Positions 31,561-42,832 of a DNA stretch of 64,000 bases are shown piece after piece. A program made the position numbers and the translations under genes. The stretch comes from Kalmusia sp. IMI 367209. Lineage: Eukaryota; Ascomycota; Dothideomycetes; Pleosporales; Didymosphaeriaceae. The stretch's first letter is position 1. Every line of letters begins with the position of its first letter. The DNA lies in the NCBI GenBank assembly GCA_027946365.1, contig JAPEUQ010000020.1, positions 310,001 through 374,000 of the forward strand, given 5' to 3'. The notes beneath the pieces are model-generated. The model searched no databases and was not told the origin of the DNA. It was given only the letters and a program-made list of their open reading frames with translations.

Positions 31561-32170
31561 AGCCAGCGCTCCGCGATCAGCTGAGCTGCGTTGCGTTGTA
31601 TTGCATTGCGTTGTGCTGCGCTGCGCGCGCGCCCGCCTGCGTATTGCTCATCGTGCGCAGTGAGCATTTTCCGAGCATTTTCAGGCCTTGCGCTCGCAGC
31701 CTAAAAGCCATGATGGGTATACGTGGAGGCATAGCGCAACAGAAACAGTGCGACTGCAGGTATGAGCTACGGGCATTTACGATGACGGAAATAATGCCCT
31801 AGCGTGCCATGACCTTCGGCCTCCGACCACCGAGATAAGCCGTCCGCTATGATGGGATGCATTAGCGAGGGCATGGAGCGAGCCCGGGAGCGGGTCCTTC
31901 GAGATGCTTGCCGCGTTCAGGGGTAAAGCACAGACATGGCGAAAATAAGCGGCAGCAGTAACGTGATGTATGGATCGGCCATAGCGCCTGATGACGCATC
32001 ATGCCCCAGTCCGGGGTGGGTGCAAGGAAGCAAGATAGAACACTAGCCCCCGCAATGTCTCATCTCACCCCAACCTAGCCCAGCTAGACCGGTTCCCAAA
32101 TCCGGGAAGATCTCAAACAGTCAGCTCACCCCCCGGCTGAACTTTCTGCTCGCGACGGTCCTCTGCTCTA
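31561..32170. other. Intergenic, no gene recognised
   Basis: Contains a simple-sequence stretch TGCGTTGCGTTGTATTGCAT at about 31585-31625. Nothing else recognised. Confidence 0.45.
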
Positions 32171-32800
32171 GGACCCGTGAACTATGAACCATGGCAGACC
32201 CTTAATAGGCCACGCTGTAGCGCGCGGGCGCGCATTTGTTTTTCACGGAGCGGGATGGATGGAATACACACAGTTTTCACACGAACGATAGCGTTGGTGT
32301 TTTCGTCTGTACTCTCCACACCAGTCCACAGCTGCCCCCTCCCCCCCGGCTCAACATTCTGCTCGCAACGATCCTCTGCCGGGCCCAGTCTGTGACGCGC
32401 GCGCGCGCATTTGTTTCTTACAAAGCGAAATGGAAGGAATGCACCCGATCTCCATATGAGAAGTAGCGTTGGTGTTTTCGTCAGTACTCCCCACACTATA
32501 ATGGATGGAGACGCGAGCCTCACCCTGGCCCGGCTAGACCGGCCCACAGCTGCGGGGAAATCTTAGCAACCCTCAGCTAAACACTCTGCTCGCGACGATT
32601 CTTTGCTTTGGAACAATGAACCATGAGCCATGAGCCATGAGCCATGAGCCCTGGCAGACCCCTGAGAGGCCAGGCTGTAATGCGCGCGTGCGCATTTTTT
32701 TCTCGTGTAGCAGGATGAAAGGAATGCACCCAATCTCCACGCGAACAATGACGTTGGTGTTTTCGTCTACTCTACACGTCATAATGGAGACGCGCGCCGA
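32170..32800 (+). repeat. Imperfect triplication, unit about 200-260 bp
   Basis: Three copies of a segment containing GCGCGCGCATTTGTTT, a GGGATGGATGGAAT / GAAATGGAAGGAATGCACCC block, then GCGTTGGTGTTTTCGTC. The third copy carries a small GAGCCAT microsatellite. A related single copy is at about 24500-24570. Confidence 0.75.
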
Positions 32801-33672
32801 CCCGCCGGAAATCACAAATCGCACGTGCGCGCAGATCTCGTTCCCCCACCAGCTAGCTGAGCTAAGCTGAGCTAAGCTGAGCCTCGGGAAAAACAACTGT
32901 CGTCGCGCGCACTTCAAGAGTCGCGCAATTTCAAGAGTCCGACCGAAGGACAATCCCGGCGTATTGCAACCAGAGAGCCGCCAGCGCGGTTCCGTCTTGA
33001 AGGTGGAGGAGGATCTGGCTAGATAGCTCGAGCGCTTTTGCTGTGTGCGATGTGACCACGTGCCTTCAACGATTTGAAGTGACCGCAACCACGAGATTGT
33101 GGTGACATTGCACGCGTGAGACAATACGTAGAAAGGTTCCACCAAGTCCCCAACGGCAAGTTTGGTGGTCAGCGAGTTCAATCAACGCAGCATTCATTAG
33201 TGGCCGTAACAAACTATCAAAAACGCCTATCTCCAGTCTCCCATCTCCTTACCTGTGCGCGTGTTTCTTCTCTGAGCCCATACCAAACAATTTGAATACT
33301 CAAGAAGAAGACATCAGACGCTGCTCAAGTTCAATCTGTTAACCCGCTTCATGCGGAGCTTCCTACAATGGCTCCTCAGCTTCCTCAGCTTCCTCCACGA
33401 TGGAAGCATTTCCCCATGCCCCGCGCGCGCGCTCGAATCCGGTACCGCCAGCTTCTCCCCATCCACTACGAGGTTCTTCCCATCCACTAGCATTGATCTG
33501 CTCGGCGTCAACGAATCGCGGGCCACCAGGGTTTCGTGCAGCCCACTCGTCGTCGAGGGCCACGAATGTCCTGTTGGAGAAAACCGGTTGGTTGAGGAGC
33601 GTTTCACCATCAGCCGTGCCTTGCCCGATGACGCTACCGTTCTCCAACTGCTGTCCGAGGATGGGAGCCTGC
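32801..33672. other. Intergenic downstream of the kinesin relic
   Basis: No gene recognised. Minus-strand frames at 33743-33363 and 33610-33314 may be remnants of the variable kinesin-5 C-terminus, but I see no diagnostic motif. Confidence 0.35.
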
Positions 33673-36600
33673 CTAAGGGATGGGATCCGTAAGCGTGAGC
33701 CCCTTCCCAGGCAATTCAATCGTTGAAAACGATGAAGGCGCATCCCCCGCGGGTCCTGCGCGCGTGCGCTCCATGAACTCGTCGCGGTCGCTCGTCTGCG
33801 GCACCGCTATCGGATCGCTATACTCTCCGCGCGTTGGCATCTGTCCCGTGTGGATGTACTGCCCAAACTCAATGTGCTCGATCGCGGCACCGCTGTTTAA
33901 CAGCTGTACTCCCTGCGCGTCGGGCGTCTGTCCTGTGGGGATGTGCTCCTCAGGCTTATCGTGGAGCCTCAACGCTGCCAGCTGTGTGCAGATATCCGCA
34001 TCTTTGTCAAGGCGGTGCAGGCTCTCGCGCAACTCATCCGTCTGTTCCGCCACATTTTTACCAAGACCTCTGAAGCGGCCAGACGACGCGCTCATGGACT
34101 TACTGATGTTGCCCCACGAGTTGTGAGCCGTTGAGGCGAGAGCGGAGAAGGACTCCTCCCGAGCGGTTTGTTCGGTGTCGTTCTGCTCCTGGATGCGGTT
34201 GACAATGGTGTCGAGGACGCCTATCTCCGTTCCCAGGTGCTGGACCTGCTCTTCCTCGATTCGAGCGGTCTCGTCGTTACCGGAAGAAGTCAAGTCTCCG
34301 AGTTTCATCGTGTGGTCGAGAACGGTCTGACACGTTAGTTCGGCTCACACTGTCTGTTCAGGAGGAGGATAGACTACTTACGCCGTAATCGCAGATGATG
34401 TGTTCACATATCGTGTCGCGGGATCCATTCAATTTGTCGTTGAAGGTCCTTGACCGTTCCAGAAGCTGCTCGCTGCCATGTGCAAACGAGGCTCCAGCAG
34501 CAGAATGACGCTGTCCCGCAGACCTGAGCAGTGCGGGGATCTTAGCGATCGCACCAATACGCAGCGCTTGCTGCTGCGCGTTAGCTTCGAGTATCTCCTG
34601 AATGTGTTGCATCATATCCTTCTTCTCCTGGTCTATGGCAACTCTCTCCTTATCAACGAGATCTGATAGCGTGTCAACCGATCGCGATTGACGCTGTTCT
34701 AGCTATCGGTTGGCCCGGGCCATTTCGTCCCGTAGCCGCCGTATTTCGTCGCGCTGGTCATTCATTTCCTTCGATATGCCGTTGATAGTCTTCTTGAATA
34801 TCATGCTCAAGCTGGCTAAAGACCAGTGCAGCTGCTTGCCGAAGGTTGTGACTTCCGCCGTGATCCCCTCTAGTATGCGTCTCGCAGCTACACCCAGGTC
34901 ACTGAGTCCTGCCCCGACCTTTTCCTCAAGCATCCCCCTAAGCGTCTTGACCTCTTCCAGCACGTGATTCAGCTCGTCCTTGCTCTGCCTCGTCTGCGCC
35001 ATAACTTTCGTGTGCGATTGCGTGAACACTATACTTTTCTCCACGAGGCCTACTCTCACCGCGTTGAGCTCATCCAGCTCGTGCTTGACGGATGCATACA
35101 CACGCTCTGAAAGCGCCTCCACGATCACTTGCTGCTCCTTTTGGAACTCGGCAAGCCGGCCCTCAACATGCGTGCTGATGTCCACCACATCTCGCTGCGT
35201 TTTGCCGTGCCGCTCCTGGTTCTGCGCGTGCTGCTCCGATCGCAGTCGTAAATTCGAATGTAAACCTGTGTTATCCGCCCTCAACTGGTCGAGCTCTGTC
35301 ACTAGCCCGCCGTTGAGGATCGTGAGCTGCTGCTCAGTGTGCTCGTGCTGTTGGCGGGCGGACTTCTCGTCGGCGAGCATGCGCCTCGCATTGGCTAGCG
35401 CTACTTCCGTCCTTTCTAGCAACGACTTTGTGTTACCGAGTCTGCCCTTGGTATCTTCGCTGTTCTTCTTCAACATGCCGAAACTGCTCGTGAGTTCGAG
35501 CAGGTCCTGTTTCTTGCGGGCGAGTTTGCGCTCGGTCGTTTCAATCGTCTCGCGCTGCTCCTTGATTGAAATCTTACTTGTCTCGGATTCTTTTGTGAGC
35601 TCCTCGTATGCTCCATGTGTAAGGTACACGCCATTTTTCTGTCGCGTAGCGGTGAGCTCTGACTTGAGTCTCTCGATCTCGACGGTAAATTCTTTCAGGA
35701 ATTTCTTTTCCGGAATGGGTTCGTTCATGCACGGCGCGTTTATGATTTTCTTCGCACGGAAAGCGTAATCTAGGGTCGAAATAGTCTCTCTCGAATTTGA
35801 TATCGTAGGGGAGAGTGTTGCGATGATGCATGTTTTCGTTTGACCGCCTAAAGAATCTTTCAAAAGCCATGTGAGTTTGATTCGCGATACGGGATATGTG
35901 CTGATCCATCAAAAAGCGCGTTGGTTACACGGCCTAATGTGAGGAGCCCAGCTTCCGCCGCTCGCTCGGTCTCCGCACCAGAGCGTCCAATGTTTTCCGA
36001 TCCAGCGAGGTCAACGACGTTCAGCTTTCCAGAGAATACGACCTCTTCGCCCGAGAGTGACGTTCCTTTGGTGTACACTATGACGGTGAAGGCTGTGTGA
36101 CTGCGGGAGCTCAGATCATTGCACTTCGTCGCCGCGACCTGTCGCTTGTGGCTACCGCTTTTTAGGAGCTGAATGCCTTCCCTCACGCTGGTGATTGTCG
36201 TTCTTCCATGCTCTGAACAGAAGGCGGCGCTCCTCGCCAGCTATTATCCACAATCTTGATGTTGGATTCGTCTTCAGCTGAAAGCAGGTCGCGAAATTCT
36301 TCCTTGTAAAGCTCGATGAATGATACTTTCATAGAGTGCTCGGGGTAAAGCTTGGGCTAGAGGTAGTGTAGCGCGCGAGGAATGATACCAGCGCCGTCGG
36401 GTAATGGAGTGTGATCCGAGATATCTCCATACATAGTGTATGTCTTTCCCGTGCCGGTCTGTCCGTACGCAAAGATTGTGCAGTCGTAACCTTGTCGCAC
36501 CTGTACTGACGTCAGCCGCGCAGCCTATCGTCAAATGTTCCCCACTTCAACGCGATCATATCTTTGCTTTCTTACCTGGTCTAATACAGGCCTTACGACC

Positions 36601-36890
36601 TCATCACAGATCATCTGCTGATTTGCCTTTGGTGAAAAAACTCTGTCGAATGAATAGGTCTTGTTCCTAAGAGCATGCAGCCCCATGGACAACTCCATCA
36701 TCTTGCCTATCGCTCCATTCGTGTGCACCGCTACGCCCTGTCGCGTCTCTCGCTCGTTCCTGCTGCGGCACCGCACAAACACGTCAATATTTGTTCCATA
36801 GCTGTAGTTACGGTGGTTCGTCGTCGACGTCGTAGTCGATGCCGCGTCGTCGAAGTCCCGCTCTTTGCGTTTCGCGTCAGCCCTAGAGGC
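33673..36890 (-). pseudogene. Kinesin-5 (BimC/Eg5-type) pseudogene
   Basis: Nearly complete kinesin-5 gene, broken. Kinesin-5 slides spindle microtubules in mitosis. In order: a KRKERDFDD N-terminus, DVFVRCRSRNERE, P-loop [13 protein letters not shown] switch I, DLAGSE switch II, HIPYRES, then GGQTKTCIIATLSP and YAFRAKKI. A long coiled coil follows, and a tail with the BimC-box-like EEHIPTGQTP. Two introns still have good signals: 36501-36575 and 34327-34381 (GTAAGT, CTAAC, CAG). Lesions: TAG at 36357-36359 in the motor; a frameshift near 36200; an in-frame loss of four residues where kinesins read INKS (AAEAGLLTLGRV, near 35945); a one-base loss near 35875; and TAG at 34703-34705 in the coiled coil. 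No start codon is found at the N-terminus. A functional copy must exist elsewhere, since this motor is normally needed. Confidence 0.88.
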
Positions 36891-37449
36891 AGTCTAGAGG
36901 AAGGGATCAGCGGGGGAAGCGCGTCTATTGTTCACAAGCGAGGGAATTACTGAGGTAGCGCGAAGCGAACCAGTGGTGGTTGTTCGACGGGTAAGCGGGT
37001 GGGGCATCGCGTTTCGCCAGCCTGAGCTCGCGGTAGAGGAGTCGCGACGGGATGTGTCCAGAGACTAGATGCGGGGCTTGCGGGGTGTTATAGAGAAAGA
37101 CATGCGTGTGAGAAGGTGTGGAAGAATGGCGGGGGGATGACGATGGGCGTACAAGCTGGGCTTGCTGCATGCAACTAAATCATGACGAGGTTAGCCAAGC
37201 CGTCTCGAAACCTCGCCTCGCACCGTCAGGCCTTCCCCTCTCCCGGTACGAAGAAAGCAACATCCAAGAGGCACAGGCCACATCACCACAGGTTACCACG
37301 CTTTTTACATCGCGCTTTTCTGGATTATCTTCAGAATACAGATATTGATTGTCTTCTTAACACGACAGATTGCTCGTAGCACAAGTCCGAGCTGTGAGGA
37401 TACGTGCCAGATGGCTCAGAATCATGTCAATCTGCAGCCGTCAAAGGGT
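36891..37449. other. Intergenic between kinesin and ankyrin relics
   Basis: A minus-strand frame (37170-36925) lies where the kinesin N-terminus would continue, but it does not resemble one. Nothing else recognised. Confidence 0.4.
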
Positions 37450-37858
37450 CTTCCTCGCGCATATGGCGATACACAATTAAAGATGGCGCGAATCCAAAAG
37501 TGGCAATTACTGCTGCTACAGAGTGGGGTCGTACAGAGCTCGTCTAAAGACTGTTGAACTACGAAACAGTAGTTCCTGCCAAAGCTTTATCAGAGGCAAC
37601 AGCAGGCAAATATCCAGACGTGGTTCGGCTCTTGCTCGACGACGCCGTTGCGGATGCGAACGAAAGGGTTGGATCGGGAAGCCCACTTGCGGGCGTGATT
37701 GCGAAGGAGTACGCGGCGATGTTCAAGCTTCTTCTCGAACGGGGAGCAGACTTGCGCTGGACGTGGGCAGCAGAGGAGTGTTCTCGGCGGGCAAGGAAAG
37801 ATGGACTAGACTCGATGCTGTAGCTGTTTAAGGCACATGGTGTTGACCCTGAGCCATA
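37450..37858 (+). pseudogene. Ankyrin-repeat gene relic
   Basis: A single frame carries ankyrin-like helices: IKDGANPKVAITAATEWGRT, then KALSEATAGKYPDVVRLLLD, then AAMFKLLLERGADL. It is broken by TAA at 37545-37547 (expected CAA before RLL) and TAG at 37821-37823 (before LFKAHGVDPEP), and stops at TAA near 37856. Both inner stops fit C-to-T change at Gln codons. The 5' limit is uncertain. Confidence 0.7.
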
Positions 37859-39071
37859 ACTATTCAATGACTCTGATCATACCGTGGCTTCTAGCGCTGC
37901 TAGAAAATGATAGGGTCTAAGAAGTTCTCTCCTCACCCATGTTTTCGCCACTTTTCGTTTGGTTTCGATGCTGAATTTGTTGGGTGCGGGATATACTTTT
38001 TTTCCATGGTTAAATACGAAGGAGAGCGGTCCTGATGAGGGGATTGATGGTGTAAGAGACCGAAAATAACAAGAGGGTGGTACCAAGGTTAGGTCTGTAA
38101 GCGTGTGATGAAAAGAGTCTTCTGCGTACCGGAAGCAGGTCAGACGTCGTATGCCATTTCCTCAAGGCATAAGAGAACAACCGGGATGGGTAGATCATAG
38201 TTGACGCAGCCGTTCGTACCTTGGTATACAATTGCTGTGACTAGTCAATTAGAACCATCTTCATCGGAGGAGGAGGGTAGTGAAAGCATCTTTCCACTTT
38301 ATTTAATCGGCTATGGAATCGACTGCTACGCATTCGGCATTCGATCGGGCCCCATACCCTGTGGCTACAGCTATCAACCGTCTTGTCGTGGTCCTAGCTT
38401 ATACACACTGCATCCAGCTCGAAACGCACGACCACCGCGTGGCATTGACATTGGTGCAATTCAAACAGATTTTTGTACTTCCCTCAGCCATTTAAGAGAC
38501 GTTGAGAGTGAGGTGAGAACATTTGGTTTACTTAGTATATCAAGCCATTCTTCTGACTAAAGGTGAACGATGTGCCCAATCTATCTCGAAATCTATGATC
38601 CATGTCAACAATACTCAAACGTGTGATCTTGAGTACTCACGCTTGAATGCCTGATAGTCTCTAGTTGACTTCATAATCACCATTAGATGCCCCGTCTAGA
38701 ACATGCTGCCTTTAGGGACATGTTTAATTTTAAACTAGTTAACATCTTTCAACAATGGTTCAAAGACAGAGTCTTACAAACAACGTCTTAGAAACAACGC
38801 CTTGTTAACAATATCTTCGGAACATCATCCTAGGAACGATGTTTTAGAACCAAAGCCTTAAAAAAGAATTTCATAGACCATGGCGGCCGCTAGAAAGCAT
38901 TGAAAGGGCACATATGGAAGCGTTGAAAGAGCACATAGGCCGGATAATTCTTTGTTCTTCACCCTACATATAATCATTTCTCCCAGAGAGGTCTGACCCA
39001 ACTTGTTACACTCCACTTCTTGGCTCCAGCAGCATCGTCTAACCTACCTGCACATTCGCCAAGTCAAAATT
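37859..39071. other. Intergenic, degenerate AT-richer sequence
   Basis: Near 38738-38870 degenerate short repeats (AACATCTTTCAACAATGG, GTCTTACAAACAACGTCTTAG) match in inverse orientation the sequence right after repeat copy F (46407-46440). A 119-codon frame at 38201-38560 has no known motif. Confidence 0.45.
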
Positions 39072-40028
39072 ATGGACCCATCTAGATCTGCAGAGGAATA
39101 TCCAGAGGTATATCCAGAGCAGCGCAGCCCTCAGCCACTCAATGATCCTCCACCGCCTCACTCATCACTGTATGAGACGATGCAGCCCACGAGCCCTACC
39201 GAAGCCCCTGTTCTCGATGAGAACGATGACAAAGCGATTCAAGCCCGGTACGAGCTGTTGTATCAATCATGGCCGCATAATCAGTTCCAAAGCCAAGTTA
39301 ATAGAGAACATGAACGGATCATATATCAGGTCGAGCATGGCCGTAAGGGACGGAGGCAGACACTGCCATTTGATGAGAAATCCGACTTGATAGCGAACGC
39401 CAAGAACAATGTCAGAGCGTATTGGGTAGAACAAGGCATCTGGATGGATAAATGGGGCCCGGCCTATCCGAAGGCTGCCCGTATAATGAACCATCGTGGG
39501 GTGTGGTCACTCAAGGTTATTGGAAAAGGCCCCAGAGTTTCCGGCCGCTGGGGTCATGAAACAAGACCAGAACCAGGTGAATACAAGTCGGAGCCTGAGC
39601 CGGCGCCAGGTCCAGCGATCAACCCAAACGGGTCAATTTTCGGCATCCCACATCCAAGGGTTGACCTTGCCGCACTACTAAGACCCCATCCTGCACCGAA
39701 AGCTCCAGAAAAACCACTGCCACCACGGGATTTTGAAGCATCTCGTCCCTATCATCAATTCTCCTACCAAGTATCTAAGGAGCGTGAGTGGGTTAAGGAC
39801 GAGCTTCTCATGACAGGATCCATTGACAATGCAGACATCGACGCTATTGCCTATGAAAACACCAAGCGCCATTGGATGGAAGACGGAGTTTGGAATGCTA
39901 ATTGGGGAGAAATGCCTGGAATGACCTGGCTGCACGAGGACATGGAAGACGAGGATGAACGCGCTGGTAGGTTGGAGGTGCAGAGAAAAGGCCCTAACTA
40001 TTGGTCCGAGCAACAAGTGGAGGAGTAG
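39072..40028 (+). CDS. Uncharacterised protein with an internal domain duplication
   Basis: Single-exon frame of 318 residues from ATG 39072; the frame is open to 39003 but without an ATG. An N-terminal proline-rich part is followed by two related halves. Residues about 61-140 contain WPHNQFQSQVNREHERI and AYWVEQGIWMDKWGP. Residues about 216-290 contain RPYHQFSYQVSKEREWV and RHWMEDGVWNANWGEMPG. The shared pattern is HQF..QV..E.E then W.E.G.W...WG. A proline/glutamate-rich linker joins them. No signal peptide or membrane segment. I do not recognise the domain and give no function; the duplication and the intact frame support a real gene. Confidence 0.7.
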   Translation: MDPSRSAEEYPEVYPEQRSPQPLNDPPPPHSSLYETMQPTSPTEAPVLDENDDKAIQARYELLYQSWPHNQFQSQVNREHERIIYQVEHGRKGRRQTLPFDEKSDLIANAKNNVRAYWVEQGIWMDKWGPAYPKAARIMNHRGVWSLKVIGKGPRVSGRWGHETRPEPGEYKSEPEPAPGPAINPNGSIFGIPHPRVDLAALLRPHPAPKAPEKPLPPRDFEASRPYHQFSYQVSKEREWVKDELLMTGSIDNADIDAIAYENTKRHWMEDGVWNANWGEMPGMTWLHEDMEDEDERAGRLEVQRKGPNYWSEQQVEE

Positions 40029-40106
40029 TAGGGCAAGCAGAAAAGTGGGGGACGCACCGCTCTCACAACAGACTGACTGACAGACAGGTGGGTTGTACGA
40101 CAGGGC

Positions 40107-40375
40107 TGTTCGACTGACCTTGTTGTTCGACTGACCTTGTTGTTCGACTGACCTTGTTGTTCGACTGACCTTGTTGTTCGACTGACCTTGTTGTTCGACC
40201 GTTCTTGTTTTTCACTGTTCTTGTTTTTCACTGTTCTTGTTTTTCACTGTTCTTGTTTTTCACTGTTCTTGTTTTTCACTGTTCTTGTTTTTCACTGTTC
40301 TTGTTTTTCACTGTTCTTGTTTTTCACTGTTCTTGTGTTTCACTGTTCTTGTTTTTCACTGTTCTTGTGTTTCGA
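40107..40375 (+). repeat. Two abutting minisatellites, 17-bp and 16-bp units
   Basis: First GTTGTTCGACTGACCTT (17 bp) about five to six times to 40200, then GTTCTTGTTTTTCACT (16 bp) about eleven times. The second array produces long open frames in all three plus frames, since 16 is not a multiple of three; these are not genes. Confidence 0.93.
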
Positions 40376-40513
40376 TTATTATTGTTTTTCAATCTTGCTT
40401 TTCAAATTTTCGTGTTCCCAGTCTCTCAACTATCTTATTTACTTCCACTTGTGATCCTTTACCCGAATCCTCTTCAATAGCGTGGAGCCAGCGGCCCATG
40501 ACCCGCTACAATT

Positions 40514-40702
40514 GTTAGGATTGATTATAGCAGCGAGCATTCCTCGAGTAGTGATGAGATTGAAATCTATCCTTGTCTTCCCCTGCGTTTTAGGGGTGTC
40601 GCGCTAGCGCGCTCCTACCTAGCGCCTGCGCAGCGATCTTGGCAGGTAACTATCACGTAATCATACTATCACAGAATCACGCACTTCACTCCTTAGACAT
40701 AC
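40514..40702 (+). repeat. Dispersed repeat family 1, copy E
   Basis: Full-length copy: GTTAGGATTGATTATAGCAG, CCCTGCGTTTTAGGGGTGTC, GCGCTAGCGCGCTCC, CAACTATC-type ACGTAATCAT, end CACTTCACTCCTTAGACATAC. The chitinase relic begins immediately after it. Confidence 0.9.
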
Positions 40703-41873
40703 GACACCATACTGACATCGCAATCTGTCCAGTGACTACTACTGTCATCGATGTCTGGCCCATAATCATCCCTAAGTCAGGTCAGACCACCGGCGATATC
40801 ATCCTAACCAGTTCCGTTCAGCCCCCGCTATTCACAATCACAATAACCCCAACTGTCAGCGGGACAACTTCCATCATTGTCGCATCAGAGACCACCACCA
40901 GTTCGGGCGGCATCATCATTTGGGGTTCCATTACCTACCATGAGCCTACAGAAACACATACACACGGATGTTCGACAAGGCGGCATTGTCCTCCCTTCAA
41001 AAATGATAACTGTCATACCGGATCCGCACCCAACCACTGTTCCCACATCAACAGACCTCATCATCAATCCCGGCCCATCACCGCCAGAATGGACATCCGG
41101 CAAGCCGCCTGGACCAAGCAGCGAACCTGGCTGCAAAGGCTGCGGCAAGCCTTGCGTGCTATTTTGTGACCCACAGTGTCCGTGGTGTCCTCCCCGTGTC
41201 TTCCCCGGCAGTGGCCCTGGCGGTAGTGGCGGTGGCTCTCCGGGAGACCCAAATGATCCGGATCACTCCAAGTCGTCGTCGTCTGGCTCATCAGCCACAG
41301 CCACAGGGACCGTGCTATCCGACGAAATGTTCGACGACACTTGGTCATCAGGTCTTGCGGACCCAGCCGCCGTGTCATCATTCTACTCGTCCATGTATCC
41401 GCCTCCAAGCTCTACACCGCCGCCAGCACCGACGCCTACTCCTTCGCCCCTCCTCCGCCCCTCCTCCGCCCCCATCGCCTGCCGCAAAATGCACCTTCTG
41501 CGACGATGGTTTCTTCTATCTCTTCGAGGTCTACGGCATCCAATTAATCAAGGAGGATGACCTCCATAGAATGAAAACGGGTGCGGTGCGCTAAATGGGT
41601 GGGACTGGCATAATGCGGATTCGTCTGACGCTGCATATGTGTACTTCAATCTTCCGTTTTTTGATCAAGGCAGGGTGCGTTGAGCGTGCGATCGTGTCTG
41701 CGGGTGGACCAAAGATTTCTTGTGATAAAGGCGGTATCTGCGGTCTTGGTAAGAAGGCTAACGCACCCGCGATGCCGGTGTATACGGAAGAGGAGACGGA
41801 GGAGTTTAAGATGACCTACTGGAATAGTAGTACGCATGAGGATTACCAGCCGGAGATTCGGAGCAGGAGGTAG
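40703..41873 (+). pseudogene. Relic of the C-terminal part of a GH18 chitinase
   Basis: Sequence typical of the region after the catalytic domain of fungal family 18 chitinases, spread over several frames: TITPTVSGTTSIIVASETTT and SSGGIIIWGS; then DVRQGGIVLPSKMITV; the cysteine block GCKGCGKPCVLFCDPQCPWC; a Pro/Ser-rich linker; CTFCDDGFFYLFEVYGI; and finally KAGCVERAIVSAGGPKISC. At least three to four frame changes are needed (near 40950, 41480, 41570 and 41665). The whole GH18 catalytic domain is missing; family 1 copy E lies at the break. Not functional. Identification rests on my memory of the conserved C-terminal pattern. Confidence 0.75.
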
Positions 41874-42130
41874 GCGATCGTAGATTCGCGTCCATTTAGC
41901 GTAGGGCGTTGCTCACTATCATCAGTTTAGATAATAATATTTTGATTCGATGCAAATTCTACCTACCTTCGCTCCAGATCCACCCGTCTTTCTAACATCC
42001 AGAGCAGTTGGACCTAGCCCAACGAAGATTATAGGGTTTGGAAAGCTCGGTCTCACTGCAATTGGGGTTTTATCTCTGACCCTGGCTTGAACTACTTAGT
42101 ATTCTGTATGACTCCACTGGGGCAGTTCCT

Positions 42131-42832
42131 TCACTCTTCCAGACTTTTCGACCTGATTTTCCGCAGCGCCGCCATCACTCTTTGATACACCGCCCTCGGA
42201 GCAACTCTACAATCATGCCCTTGCACCTCCCAAACCGGCGCCGCAAGCCCTATATCTACACCGAACTCAAGCAGCAATTGCACCATTCCGAATAACCGCA
42301 GTTCCATCGCTAATTGGACGATCCTTCCGCAAGAGAAGGCGATTAGGCCGTGCATTCCAGAGCGAACGCCATGGTAGCCAAGGTTTGGGTTCGCTCTGTG
42401 GGCGAGCAGCATCCGAGCAATGTCGACATCACGGTTCAACACTGCACTCACGAGCGCTGGTGTAAAGTCTCTTGGATCGGAAGGATCTTGAAATGTGTCA
42501 CCATCCGGGTCGTCGAGGTCGGCGGGAACGGGAATGCCTGCGTCTTCGAAATCACAGCGCGTGCCATGGCTGAGTAAGATATTGGCGGCTGGAATGTTCC
42601 GCATCCTGGTAGCTAGACCTAGTGCGAGTGTTACGCTCACACGATCCCTAGTCTTGACGTCGGCTTTTGAGACAATGAGGTTCAGCATATTGAGGCTTCC
42701 GTGGCGAATCACCCATGCGAGCATGGTTTTACGCTCGCTAGTAAGCCCCTGAAGGCAGCCAGTCAAGTCACTACGGGCATCCGGTGACGCGCTGAGATTC
42801 TCTATGACATTGAATTCGAGCGAAGATGACAT
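42131..42832 (-). CDS. Small ankyrin-repeat protein
   Basis: Frame of 233 residues on the minus strand from ATG 42832 (MSSSLEFNVIENL); the frame is open 14 codons further upstream but without an ATG. Three to four ankyrin-like units are visible, e.g. TMLAWVIRHGSLNMLNLIVS, TPALVSAVLNRDVDIARMLL followed by AHRANPNLGYHG, and VQLAMELRLFGMVQLLLEFG. The protein ends KIRSKSLEE. No signal peptide. Such proteins bind partners through the repeat face; the partner is unknown. Unlike the ankyrin relic at 37.5 kb this frame is intact. Confidence 0.7.
   Translation of the reverse strand: MSSSLEFNVIENLSASPDARSDLTGCLQGLTSERKTMLAWVIRHGSLNMLNLIVSKADVKTRDRVSVTLALGLATRMRNIPAANILLSHGTRCDFEDAGIPVPADLDDPDGDTFQDPSDPRDFTPALVSAVLNRDVDIARMLLAHRANPNLGYHGVRSGMHGLIAFSCGRIVQLAMELRLFGMVQLLLEFGVDIGLAAPVWEVQGHDCRVAPRAVYQRVMAALRKIRSKSLEE

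Noticed and set aside
40188..40518. Three overlapping plus-strand frames of about 90 codons rich in Phe, Cys and Leu
   Set aside because: The 16-bp unit GTTCTTGTTTTTCACT shifts through all frames; the apparent membrane protein is a repeat by-product.
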